Origin: an uncultured Clostridia bacterium
Lineage (GTDB): Bacteria; Bacillota; Clostridia; Christensenellales; CALWSW01
Assembly (NCBI GenBank): GCA_937874755.1
Contig: CALNBC010000009.1
Coordinates: 1-8,196, forward strand
Length of the DNA: 8,196 bases
Direction of reading: 5' to 3'
Shown here: positions 1 through 4,850 of the stretch, piece by piece
How positions within the stretch are numbered: position 1 is the stretch's first letter
Layout of the letters: every line of letters starts with the position of its first letter
Program-made: the position numbers and the translations under genes
The notes under the pieces: generated by a model
What the model was told of the DNA's origin: nothing
Database searches by the model: none
What the model saw: only the letters and a program-made list of their open reading frames with translations

Positions 1-17
1 TCGGTGAACGTCACCGA
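1..17. repeat. Inverted repeat at window edge
   Basis: TCGGTGA and TCACCGA form a perfect 7-bp inverted repeat around a 3-nt loop (ACG). It may be the end of a terminator or regulatory stem belonging to something left of the window. No clear T-run follows. The 17 to about 106 stretch shows no gene or other structure I can support. Confidence 0.35.
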
Positions 18-106
18 GCACACCCCTTTCTCTGGTTATGGGTTACGCCAGATGCCCCCAGACGCGCGGGAAATACAAAAAGGGTAGGATTACCCCTCCC
101 AAACAT

Positions 107-151
107 AAAACGCCGCTGTGAGCCAGAAATCAGCCCACGGCGGCGCGTTTT
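107..151 (-). terminator. Hairpin terminator after fic (possibly bidirectional)
   Basis: Positions 111-120 and 136-145 pair over 10 bp with one G-U wobble around a 15-nt loop. On the minus strand the stem is followed directly by TTTTATGTTT. On the plus strand it is followed by CG then TTTT. It sits about 30 bp beyond the fic stop codon, as expected for a rho-independent terminator of the XRE-fic unit. Confidence 0.65.
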
Positions 152-179
152 ATTGGCGGCGGAGACAAGCCGTCCGCTC

Positions 180-932
180 CTATGCTTCGAGGGGCGGGAT
201 ATGAAGCAGCCGCATAATCTCCTTTTCGGATTCCAGCACCCGCTCGGCAATGAAGTCGCAGAACGGCTCGGCCTCTCCCTTTTGCTGATAGCTGCGTATA
301 GTGGTGAGATAATCCGGGCGCAGAACAGGAGGCACCACGGCAAGCATATATCCATCTTGGATGAGGGCGGCATTCATCAGGAGCCGTGCAACGCGCCCGT
401 TTCCGTCGATGAAAGGATGGATGGTGACAAACTTCAAATGGAGCATGGCCGCAAAGCGGACAGGGTGCATCGTGTCCCGCTCGGCTTCCATCCAACGACC
501 GAGGCCAGCCATAAGCCCATCCAGCTGGGCAGGAGCGGGAAATTCATGGTCGGTGCCTGTGACAATAATGCTCACGTCCCGCCAGACGCCCGCGCGAGGC
601 TCGTCGATAGACTTGAAGAACAGCCGATGCAGGGTTTTGATGTCCTCCACGGTGATGCGCCGCTCCCCCAGCAGCCCAAACATATAGTCATACGCCGCAG
701 CATGCCCCAGAGCCTCAAACGTATCGCGGAGCGGTTTCCCTCCAACGGTCAGACCATCCTCCAGTAGTACCTTCGTCTCGATTTCAGTTAGGGAATTGCC
801 CTCCAGCGCATTTGATGTCCACGTCAGCCCAATGCGGTAGTATTCCCGCAGCTGGCGGAGGGTGTCGCCCTCGAACGGGCGCATAACATCGATAGCGGCC
901 TTGTTTGCGTCCAGACGCTTGTATATCGTCAT
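180..932 (-). CDS. Fic family protein (AMP-transferase, class II type)
   Basis: The 250-residue protein carries a full Fic core motif, HPFIDGNGRVAR at residues 172-183. His172 is the expected catalytic base, Asp176 the expected metal ligand, and the GNGR part binds the nucleotide phosphates. Fic proteins usually transfer AMP from ATP to a hydroxyl of a target protein. An inhibitory motif of the form (S/T)xxxE(G/N) is present near the N-terminus (Ser40 to Gly45, with Glu44), so this is a self-inhibited class II Fic protein rather than one needing a separate FicA-type antitoxin. There is no signal peptide or membrane segment, so it is probably cytosolic. The start is supported by GAGGAGG about 7 nt upstream, inside the end of the XRE gene. 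Only 2 nt separate the genes, so they are co-transcribed and probably translationally coupled. The target protein cannot be told from sequence. Confidence 0.93.
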   Translation of the reverse strand: MTIYKRLDANKAAIDVMRPFEGDTLRQLREYYRIGLTWTSNALEGNSLTEIETKVLLEDGLTVGGKPLRDTFEALGHAAAYDYMFGLLGERRITVEDIKTLHRLFFKSIDEPRAGVWRDVSIIVTGTDHEFPAPAQLDGLMAGLGRWMEAERDTMHPVRFAAMLHLKFVTIHPFIDGNGRVARLLMNAALIQDGYMLAVVPPVLRPDYLTTIRSYQQKGEAEPFCDFIAERVLESEKEIMRLLHIPPLEA

Positions 933-934
933 CT

Positions 935-1150
935 CTACACCTCCTCGCCCGTTTCCGCAATTACAAAAGCGTTTTTATAGTCGCAGCCCAATGCAGCTGC
1001 AATGTCCCTCAATTCCTTATCAGAGAAGTTATCCCGCTTCATTTTGTTGTTCAGGTTTTGCGGGCTTATCCCCAGACGGCGGGCAAGCTCCGCCTCGCTG
1101 ATATTACCGCGCTTCACGAGAAGTATCCGAATGCGCTCAGTCATGGCCAT
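935..1150 (-). CDS. Small XRE/Cro-type HTH regulator upstream of fic
   Basis: This 71-residue protein has a helix-turn-helix around residues 19-40 (EAELARRLGISPQNLNNKM) followed by a helix of the type seen in Cro/CI-like repressors (ELRDIAAALGC). It is little more than a DNA-binding domain. The start at 1150 has AAAGGAG 8 nt upstream; a second in-frame ATG two codons later is possible. It is the first gene of a two-gene unit with fic. Such a pairing commonly means autoregulation of the operon, with the HTH protein holding back both genes. It may also control the divergent operon starting at 1367, because a motif in its own promoter recurs there. Whether it contacts the Fic protein is unknown. 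Confidence 0.85.
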   Translation of the reverse strand: MAMTERIRILLVKRGNISEAELARRLGISPQNLNNKMKRDNFSDKELRDIAAALGCDYKNAFVIAETGEEV

Positions 1151-1169
1151 AATTACCGCTCCTTTCTAT

Positions 1170-1192
1170 GCCGGGAGGCGGCTTTTCCGGCC
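1170..1192 (-). other. Possible stem in the XRE-fic leader
   Basis: GCCGG and CCGGC face each other about 13 nt apart within the roughly 50-nt untranslated leader of the XRE-fic transcript, just upstream of its ribosome site. Five base pairs is short; it could affect translation of the regulator or mean nothing. Confidence 0.25.
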
Positions 1193-1209
1193 ACCCTCTG
1201 TCTTAGCAC

Positions 1210-1228
1210 AATTATACACTCGATAATT
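1210..1228. promoter_or_regulatory. Inverted repeat over the XRE-fic -10 box
   Basis: AATTAT (1210-1215) and ATAATT (1223-1228) form a perfect 6-bp inverted repeat with a 7-nt spacer. It covers the -10 box and part of the spacer of the minus-strand promoter. A repressor dimer bound here would block transcription, so it is a candidate operator for the XRE protein. Because TATAAT itself supplies part of one arm, chance is a real possibility. Confidence 0.4.
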
Positions 1229-1239
1229 TATGATGTCAA
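1211..1239 (-). promoter_or_regulatory. Perfect-consensus sigma-A promoter of XRE-fic
   Basis: On the minus strand TTGACA (1234-1239) and TATAAT (1211-1216) are separated by exactly 17 bp. Both hexamers match the consensus fully. The start point would be near 1204, leaving a leader of about 50 nt. A promoter this strong upstream of a Fic gene implies tight repression by a DNA-binding protein. Confidence 0.88.
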
Positions 1240-1264
1240 CGAATACGAGAGCAAATAAAGAAAT

Positions 1265-1276
1265 ATTTTATAAAAT
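1265..1276. promoter_or_regulatory. 12-bp AT palindrome between divergent promoters
   Basis: ATTTTATAAAAT is a perfect 12-bp palindrome about 14 bp upstream of the plus-strand -35 box. It could act as an A+T-rich upstream promoter element or as a protein-binding site. AT-only palindromes arise easily by chance. Confidence 0.3.
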
Positions 1277-1289
1277 CATCAAAACTCCA

Positions 1290-1318
1290 TTGACCCCATC
1301 AACTAAATAGTTTATGAT
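1290..1318 (+). promoter_or_regulatory. Sigma-A promoter of the small-gene operon
   Basis: TTGACC (1290-1295), a 17-bp spacer and TATGAT (1313-1318) make a good promoter with one mismatch per hexamer. The start would lie near 1325, and the first gene begins at 1367 behind AAAGGAG (1352-1358). No other terminator is evident before 4728, so this promoter could serve all genes to 4706. Confidence 0.8.
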
Positions 1319-1366
1319 ATAACCACAGAGCAAACCAAACAAACTGCTACGAAAGGAGCAACCACA

Positions 1367-1579
1367 ATGACCAAGATGATAGTAAACGGAGTGACCACCA
1401 CTCAGACCCTCGGACAGGAGCAGTACGAATGCTTCAGCCAAAAAATCGGCCGGCAAACAAAAAAATACCTGCAGTACGACTACCGCCACACGGACGGCGA
1501 ACTGTTCTCCTGCATAAAGCCCACGCTGGACGCTTGCAGAGCCGCCCGCGACGAATGGCTCGAAGCAAAGGGGGCTTGA
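1367..1579 (+). CDS. DUF3873-like small protein
   Basis: This 70-residue protein contains the stretch YDYRHTDGELFS, then PTLDACRAARDEW near the C-terminus. From memory these match DUF3873, a small family of unknown function described mainly from Bacteroides; I could not run a profile search. No membrane segment, signal peptide or catalytic motif is visible; it is a hydrophilic, probably cytosolic protein. The start has AAAGGAG 8 nt upstream. It is the first gene after the promoter at 1290-1318, and the next gene starts only 3 nt after its stop. Its function is not known. Confidence 0.8.
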   Translation: MTKMIVNGVTTTQTLGQEQYECFSQKIGRQTKKYLQYDYRHTDGELFSCIKPTLDACRAARDEWLEAKGA

Positions 1580-1582
1580 CCG

Positions 1583-1816
1583 ATGCTCATCATCACGACC
1601 CAATGCCCGACCTTCGGGCGCGGATACTTTATCGGCTTCGACCGAGAGAACAGGGCGCACTTTCAGTCTAGTAACGACCGCAGCGTCAAGACCTACAAGA
1701 CCCAGCGCGGAGCCGAGAAGCAACTCCGGCGCATCATTGCCGCCAGCGGCACTCTCGCCGAGGGTGAGACCTTCAGCATAGAGAACGCGCCAGCAGCCCC
1801 CTCTGTACAACGCTGA
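1583..1816 (+). CDS. Hypothetical small basic protein
   Basis: This 77-residue protein is not recognised. It opens with a hydrophobic, probably beta-strand start (LIITTQCPTF, then GYFIGFDRENRAHF), followed by a basic helix around residues 40-52 (KTYKTQRGAEKQLRRI), and ends in an Ala/Pro-rich tail. The layout suggests a small alpha/beta fold that could bind nucleic acid, but no motif proves it. AGGGGG lies about 9 nt upstream of the ATG, inside the end of the preceding gene. The 3-nt gap to that gene argues for coupled translation. Confidence 0.65.
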   Translation: MLIITTQCPTFGRGYFIGFDRENRAHFQSSNDRSVKTYKTQRGAEKQLRRIIAASGTLAEGETFSIENAPAAPSVQR

Positions 1817-1859
1817 CCGAGACATTAGCCGAAACCGCCCAGCAGGGCAAACGACGGAC

Positions 1860-1880
1860 GGGCGACCAGCCCAGAGAGGA
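1860..1880 (+). promoter_or_regulatory. Intercistronic hairpin with ribosome site (copy 1)
   Basis: GGGC (1860-1863) and GCCC (1869-1872) form a short stem, followed at once by AGAGAGGA, the ribosome site for the ATG at 1890. The 21-nt block matches 2178-2198 at 18 positions. The same hairpin-plus-ribosome-site module thus occurs before two successive genes. Confidence 0.45.
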
Positions 1881-1889
1881 GTAACCAAG

Positions 1890-2166
1890 ATGGGCCTATC
1901 GACCACCAGCACCACCCGACGCACAGCCCCGACCGGCACCCGAAACGCCGCCCTTCAGCACGAACTGCGAGGACGTGATGGAGATACTCAGCATAGGAGC
2001 GAGTAAGGCATACGCCATCATCAGGCAGCTGAACGACGAACTCAGAGCGCAGGGCTACATCACTGTGGCCGGGCGCGTTTCCGCCGCATACTTCAAGGAG
2101 CGAGTATACTGCGGAAAGGAAAAAAGCGAGCCTCTCGACACAGGAAAAACGACGACATCCAAATAA
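1890..2166 (+). pseudogene. Winged-HTH (excisionase-like) protein, apparent frameshift
   Basis: Downstream of about 1952 the reading frame ending at 2166 encodes CEDVMEILSIGASKAYAIIR, then QLNDELRAQGYITVAGRVS. This is a helix-turn-helix with a wing typical of small MerR/excisionase-like proteins of Clostridial plasmids and integrative elements. That frame has no ATG before 1978 (GTG at 1975), which would cut off the first HTH helix. The good ribosome site and ATG at 1890 lie one frame away and stop at 2006. Removing one base in the CCC run at 1951-1953 would join them into a protein of about 91 residues reading ...NAAFSTNCEDV. Either the gene has a one-base indel (mutation or sequencing error), it uses a frameshift, or a shorter form starts at 1975/1978, where a weak GAGG lies upstream. 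Confidence 0.6.
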
Positions 2167-2172
2167 GCGAGC

Positions 2173-2198
2173 GGGGCGGGCGACCGCCCCAGAAAGGA
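2173..2198 (+). promoter_or_regulatory. GNRA-loop hairpin with ribosome site (copy 2)
   Basis: GGGGCGG (2173-2179) and CCGCCCC (2184-2190) pair perfectly over 7 bp around a GCGA tetraloop, a stable GNRA type. AGAAAGGA follows directly and serves the ATG at 2208. It resembles the block at 1860-1880. It may tune translation or stabilise the downstream mRNA; there is no T-run, so it is not a classical terminator. Confidence 0.5.
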
Positions 2199-2207
2199 CA
2201 GGAACAC

Positions 2208-2927
2208 ATGAGCATGACATACGGCACATTTATCCCCCAGCGGATAGACGTCAAGAACTACCGCATAAGCAAAAGCAGCCATTTGATAGACGCGATAGCC
2301 AACTGCCTCTTTGAGGAGGGCCGCGACGGGCAGCTGGGCGGATGGCTCCGCGAAGGGGAAAAGAGCGGCGCAATTACCTTTGAATTTAGCATGGGCGGCA
2401 CGGAGTACCGCGTCGTCAGAAACCGCACCAAGAGCGGCAAAGCAACGCTGGCATTCAACCGGCGCACCGGGAGCGGCGGCTGGGAGGACTGCGGCGACAC
2501 CACCATGCAGCTGACACAAGCTAAAATCAAGGAGACCCTCGGCATGGCCGCGCCTGACCTTCTGCTCCATCTTCGTCAGAACGGAGGCGAAAAAAGGAGC
2601 ATCCAGAAGACGACCATAGCAGCACAAATGTGTACACTGTACGAAGAATCCCACCTCCTCGAAACCCTTTTGAAGTGCCTGACAAACGTGGTGGACAGCA
2701 CAGAATCATTAGACATTCTCGGAGCCGTAAAGATTGCCGCCGACCTCGCCGAGCGACTGACGGCGGGCATAGATGCCGCCATCGGAACGGCATCACAAGA
2801 CCTCGCCTGTAGCATTTACGAGATGGACATGGGTGTGACTGACATGTCCCTCGACGAGATGAACGCAAGGCTGGAAGCCACCTGCAAAGACCTATTCAAG
2901 CAGATGCGCCAGACGGGAGGGTGCTAA
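2208..2927 (+). CDS. SbcC/Rad50-like ATPase fragment without Walker A
   Basis: This 239-residue protein resembles, over residues 22 to about 120, the N-terminal lobe of SbcC/Rad50-type ATPases just after the P-loop: SSHLIDAIANCLFEEGRDG, then FEFSMGGTEYRVVRNRTKSG and QAKIKETLGM. In that family SbcCD trims DNA ends and hairpins. Here the GxxGxGKS Walker A is absent: the text runs RIDVKNYRISKSSHLIDAI, as if the P-loop had been deleted in frame. The Q-loop stretch expected after LGM, the coiled coil and the C-terminal lobe are also missing. Residues 140-239 are instead helical and similar in style to the small proteins that follow. It therefore cannot be a working SbcC alone; it may be a decayed gene, a chimera or a repurposed domain. 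The start has AGGA 10-14 nt upstream; ATG at 2214 is an alternative. Confidence 0.7.
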   Translation: MSMTYGTFIPQRIDVKNYRISKSSHLIDAIANCLFEEGRDGQLGGWLREGEKSGAITFEFSMGGTEYRVVRNRTKSGKATLAFNRRTGSGGWEDCGDTTMQLTQAKIKETLGMAAPDLLLHLRQNGGEKRSIQKTTIAAQMCTLYEESHLLETLLKCLTNVVDSTESLDILGAVKIAADLAERLTAGIDAAIGTASQDLACSIYEMDMGVTDMSLDEMNARLEATCKDLFKQMRQTGGC

Positions 2928-2928
2928 C

Positions 2929-3192
2929 ATGAACGGAAACGCCTACGGAAAAAAAGGCTACATCATCATTGACCGCGATGATGTGAACTGCATCTTCGAC
3001 AGTATCAGCGAACTCGCCGGGCATTTCATATCATACCCAGATGACGCTGACGGTGCGCCCGCTGCAACGGCAGCATTCCACAAGATTCGAGATTCGGCAA
3101 ATGGACTACGGGACGCTGTCTATGAAATGATAGGGGATACGAGGCTCCGCATTAAAAAGCCGGATATGGAAATAGAGGAGGCAACAATATGA
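2929..3192 (+). CDS. Hypothetical small helical protein (paralogue of 3500-3793)
   Basis: This 87-residue protein is not recognised. After a short strand (GYIIIDRDDV) it is predicted helical. The segment DVNCIFDSISELAGHF (residues 18-33) lines up without gaps with DARLTVDEIGDLAAHF in the protein at 3500-3793, with 7 of 16 identical, so the two probably descend from one duplication. It starts one base after the stop of the SbcC-like gene, with GGGAGGG just upstream, and its end overlaps the next gene by ATGA. The position implies strict co-expression. No membrane segment or catalytic motif is seen. Confidence 0.65.
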   Translation: MNGNAYGKKGYIIIDRDDVNCIFDSISELAGHFISYPDDADGAPAATAAFHKIRDSANGLRDAVYEMIGDTRLRIKKPDMEIEEATI

Positions 3193-3446
3193 ACGACCTA
3201 ACCTTACAAAAAGAAATGGCCGATACCATCCACAGGCTCCGCGTTCGACTTGGCTGCATCTGTGCGGCGGCAGAGTGTCTGTACGAGACGGCATACCAGA
3301 CCGAAAAGCCCGGCTCCCCCTTATCGGCAGCCGCCAAGTGCCTCTTGGAAGACATCGGGGGCGTCGTTGAGGGACTGAGCGGGCTGGAGGATGATGCTTC
3401 AAAGATAAAGCGAACTGCCGGACTGCCGAGCCACGCAATAAAATAA
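3189..3446 (+). CDS. Hypothetical small helical protein
   Basis: This 85-residue protein is not recognised. It is largely alpha-helical with a cysteine-containing middle (GCICAAAECLYETAY) and a heptad-like stretch CLLEDIGGVVEGLSGLEDDA at residues 52-71, suggesting a helical hairpin or oligomer. The pattern resembles residues 145-190 of the SbcC-like protein (KCLTNVV...AADLAERLTAGIDAAIG), but similarity is weak and may reflect shared helix composition. It overlaps the previous gene by four bases (ATGA), with GGAGG 7 nt upstream, so translation is coupled. Confidence 0.62.
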   Translation: MNDLTLQKEMADTIHRLRVRLGCICAAAECLYETAYQTEKPGSPLSAAAKCLLEDIGGVVEGLSGLEDDASKIKRTAGLPSHAIK

Positions 3447-3448
3447 AA

Positions 3449-3482
3449 GATGCCAGACAACGGCATCAGCGCGAGCCGCGCT
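3449..3482 (+). other. Two small hairpins in the longest intra-operon gap
   Basis: GATGCC/GGCATC (3449-3454 and 3462-3467) and AGCGCG/CGCGCT (3468-3473 and 3477-3482) form two adjacent perfect 6-bp stems in the 53-nt gap before the gene at 3500. No T-run follows, so transcription probably continues. They could be an RNA-processing or stability element separating two parts of the operon. Confidence 0.35.
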
Positions 3483-3499
3483 TGAAAGGATAATATGAC

Positions 3500-3793
3500 A
3501 TGGAAATGGACATCAACATTACAATTGAAGCGGGTGCGCCCCTGCTCGTCAGCACCCTCGAAGATGCGAGGCTCACGGTCGATGAGATAGGTGACCTTGC
3601 AGCACACTTTCGTACGGAAATGATTACTTCGGTTCCTGTGCAGCACGACCAACCGTCCTGCCGCATCCTTGATGCTGTAATCGCTGGGCTGAACATGATT
3701 TCACGAGAAGCGGAGCGGGTGGAGAAGTTATTGGAATCACTTCACGATATAGCTGAAAGCGCGGCAATAGAAGCAAAGGAGGCAACGACATGA
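3500..3793 (+). CDS. Hypothetical acidic helical protein (paralogue of 2929-3192)
   Basis: This 97-residue acidic protein is not recognised. It begins with a short strand (MDINITIEAGAPLLV), then helices including DARLTVDEIGDLAAHF (residues 22-37), which matches the protein at 2929-3192, and a long C-terminal helix rich in Ala/Glu (residues 55-96) that could form a coiled coil. AAAGGA sits 9 nt before the ATG at 3500; ATG at 3506 is also possible, and ATG at 3495 lies in another frame with a short product. The 3' end overlaps the following gene by ATGA. Confidence 0.62.
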   Translation: MEMDINITIEAGAPLLVSTLEDARLTVDEIGDLAAHFRTEMITSVPVQHDQPSCRILDAVIAGLNMISREAERVEKLLESLHDIAESAAIEAKEATT

Positions 3794-4227
3794 GAGGATA
3801 TGCTGCATCGAACAGCACCGCCCTCCGCGTCATTACATGCGTTAACGAGGAGCCGAGGGAATACCGCGACCTTCGGGAGGCTCTGGAGCTTGCTGAAATG
3901 TGGCTCGGCCTCCCTGCAGAGGAGCGGAGCCTCGTGCAACGATGTGCCAGCGAGGCAAAACACCGGGCAGAAGAACGAAAGGCGCGGAGCGTTCAATACC
4001 CTACACATCGAACGTCAGAGTACAACGATACCGTCTCTGGCAACATCGACGACCCTTATATCTGGCTCCAGCACCTGAAGAAGACCGCAGCATTTAATAC
4101 GCTTGAGCGAATAAGTGTATGGTCGGGTATCCGTGCAGCCGAAACGACCCGCGCCCAACAAGCCAATAAACATATGGAGGAAAGAATGACAAACCTACGC
4201 ATAGTCGGGGGAGGTGCAGATGAATGA
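3790..4227 (+). CDS. Hypothetical protein (paralogue of 4224-4706)
   Basis: This 145-residue protein is not recognised. It has two landmarks shared with the next gene product: a helix WLGLPAEER followed by V (residues 38-46 onward; WLALPNERR there) and, about 50 residues later, DDPYIW (EDPYIV there). Order and spacing agree, so the two are diverged tandem duplicates. It is hydrophilic and charged, with no membrane segment, and ends with NLRIVGGGADE. The start has GGAGG inside the end of the preceding gene and overlaps it by ATGA; its own stop overlaps the next start by ATGA. No enzyme motif is evident. Confidence 0.62.
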   Translation: MRGYAASNSTALRVITCVNEEPREYRDLREALELAEMWLGLPAEERSLVQRCASEAKHRAEERKARSVQYPTHRTSEYNDTVSGNIDDPYIWLQHLKKTAAFNTLERISVWSGIRAAETTRAQQANKHMEERMTNLRIVGGGADE

Positions 4228-4706
4228 TTGACAGAAGCAAAGTCCTGCCGTTTCGGGTAATTGAGGGTGGAGCGGGGCGCGGACGTAAAATGCCTGTTTC
4301 TAGTGCCGAGGACAGCACCGCATCTCGCAAAATGAGGCGCGACCTCGTAACTGCAGTGGAGACCGTCGCGGCAAAGTGGCTCGCCCTTCCAAATGAGCGA
4401 CGCGAGCGAGTGGTGGAGGTGATACGTGCAGAAACCGAGGCGGCGAGAAAGGCCGGTGAAACGTCCTTGCTTTACCTCGACAGCGGCGGTCACTGGAGAA
4501 GCTTTGAAGACCCTTATATCGTCATAAACCTCATGACGCGCTACGCCGAGATGGAACCTGACTTAAAGTGTGTGGCCGGTGCCACAATTATCGAGGAACA
4601 CAGGAATTCTGTTACAGGGAGCGTATCGACATACTGGAGCGAGGAGTGGATAGATGCCCTGCTGATAAACCAGAAGGGGCCTCCCAGTCCCAGAGCGAAC
4701 AGGTAG
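4224..4706 (+). CDS. Hypothetical protein, last gene of the operon (paralogue of 3790-4227)
   Basis: This 160-residue protein is not recognised. Its middle, from the helix with WLALPNERR (residues 52-60) to EDPYIV (95-100), matches the preceding gene product, pointing to a tandem duplication. Between the landmarks is a conspicuous SLLYLDSGGHWRSFEDPY stretch, more ordered-looking than the neighbour's. The C-terminal part (CVAGATIIEEHRN, then YWSEEWIDALL) has no counterpart in the paralogue. GGGAGG lies 10 nt upstream of the ATG, and the gene overlaps the previous one by four bases. A terminator follows 21 nt after the stop, so this closes the operon. Confidence 0.65.
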   Translation: MIDRSKVLPFRVIEGGAGRGRKMPVSSAEDSTASRKMRRDLVTAVETVAAKWLALPNERRERVVEVIRAETEAARKAGETSLLYLDSGGHWRSFEDPYIVINLMTRYAEMEPDLKCVAGATIIEEHRNSVTGSVSTYWSEEWIDALLINQKGPPSPRANR

Positions 4707-4727
4707 CAGAAAGTTACAATCAGAGCG

Positions 4728-4762
4728 AGCGGGCGGAGAGCGGAGACGCGCCGCCCGCTTTT
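4728..4762 (+). terminator. Rho-independent terminator of the small-gene operon
   Basis: AGCGGGCGG (4728-4736) pairs perfectly with CCGCCCGCT (4751-4759) around a 14-nt loop, and TTTT covers the end. It lies 21 bp after the last stop codon. The T-run is short, so efficiency may be moderate. Confidence 0.72.
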
Positions 4763-4775
4763 CCGTGGTCTGGTG

Positions 4776-4830
4776 GAAGCAAAAGTGAAGCGAACATCAA
4801 GCAAACCAGAAGCAAAACAGAAGCACCTTC
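4776..4830 (+). repeat. Five tandem 11-bp repeats (GAAGCAAAACA-like)
   Basis: The core AAGC recurs at 4777, 4788, 4799, 4810 and 4821, exactly 11 bp apart. The units read GAAGCAAAAGT, GAAGCGAACAT, CAAGCAAACCA, GAAGCAAAACA and GAAGCACCTTC. Helically phased direct repeats of this size are typical of arm-type sites for tyrosine recombinases, or of iterons for a replication or partition protein. They lie between the operon terminator and the guaA 3' end, where no gene is present. Confidence 0.72.
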
Positions 4831-4850
4831 AAAACGCTATATGAGGGAAT

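Larger units (their letters stand above)
1223..1320 (+). repeat. Pair of 14-bp direct repeats in the divergent control region
   Basis: ATAATTTATGATGT (1223-1236) and ATAGTTTATGATAT (1307-1320) agree at 12 of 14 positions and lie 84 bp apart, about eight helical turns. The first overlaps the -35 box of the minus promoter and the second overlaps the -10 box of the plus promoter. This fits a shared operator bound by one regulator, possibly with looping. TATGAT in the second copy is also the -10 hexamer, which explains part of the match. Confidence 0.45.

Noticed and set aside
11..767. Open frames opposite or over the fic gene (11-373 minus, 130-495 minus, 153-767 plus)
   Set aside because: They are shadows of fic: the Fic frame has a complete motif, ribosome site and promoter, while these have low-complexity, Arg/Ser/Pro-rich products and no ribosome sites.
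1268..2654. Long minus-strand frames (1268-1939, 1825-2229, 2055-2654)
   Set aside because: They run antisense to the compact plus-strand operon with its own promoter and ribosome sites. The products are Val/Leu/Cys-rich composites without recognisable motifs.
3449..3482. Terminator in the middle of the operon
   Set aside because: The two stems are short and no T-run follows; a ribosome site and further genes come right after.
4776..4830. CRISPR array
   Set aside because: The units are 11 bp with no spacers; this is a short tandem repeat, not repeat-spacer structure.
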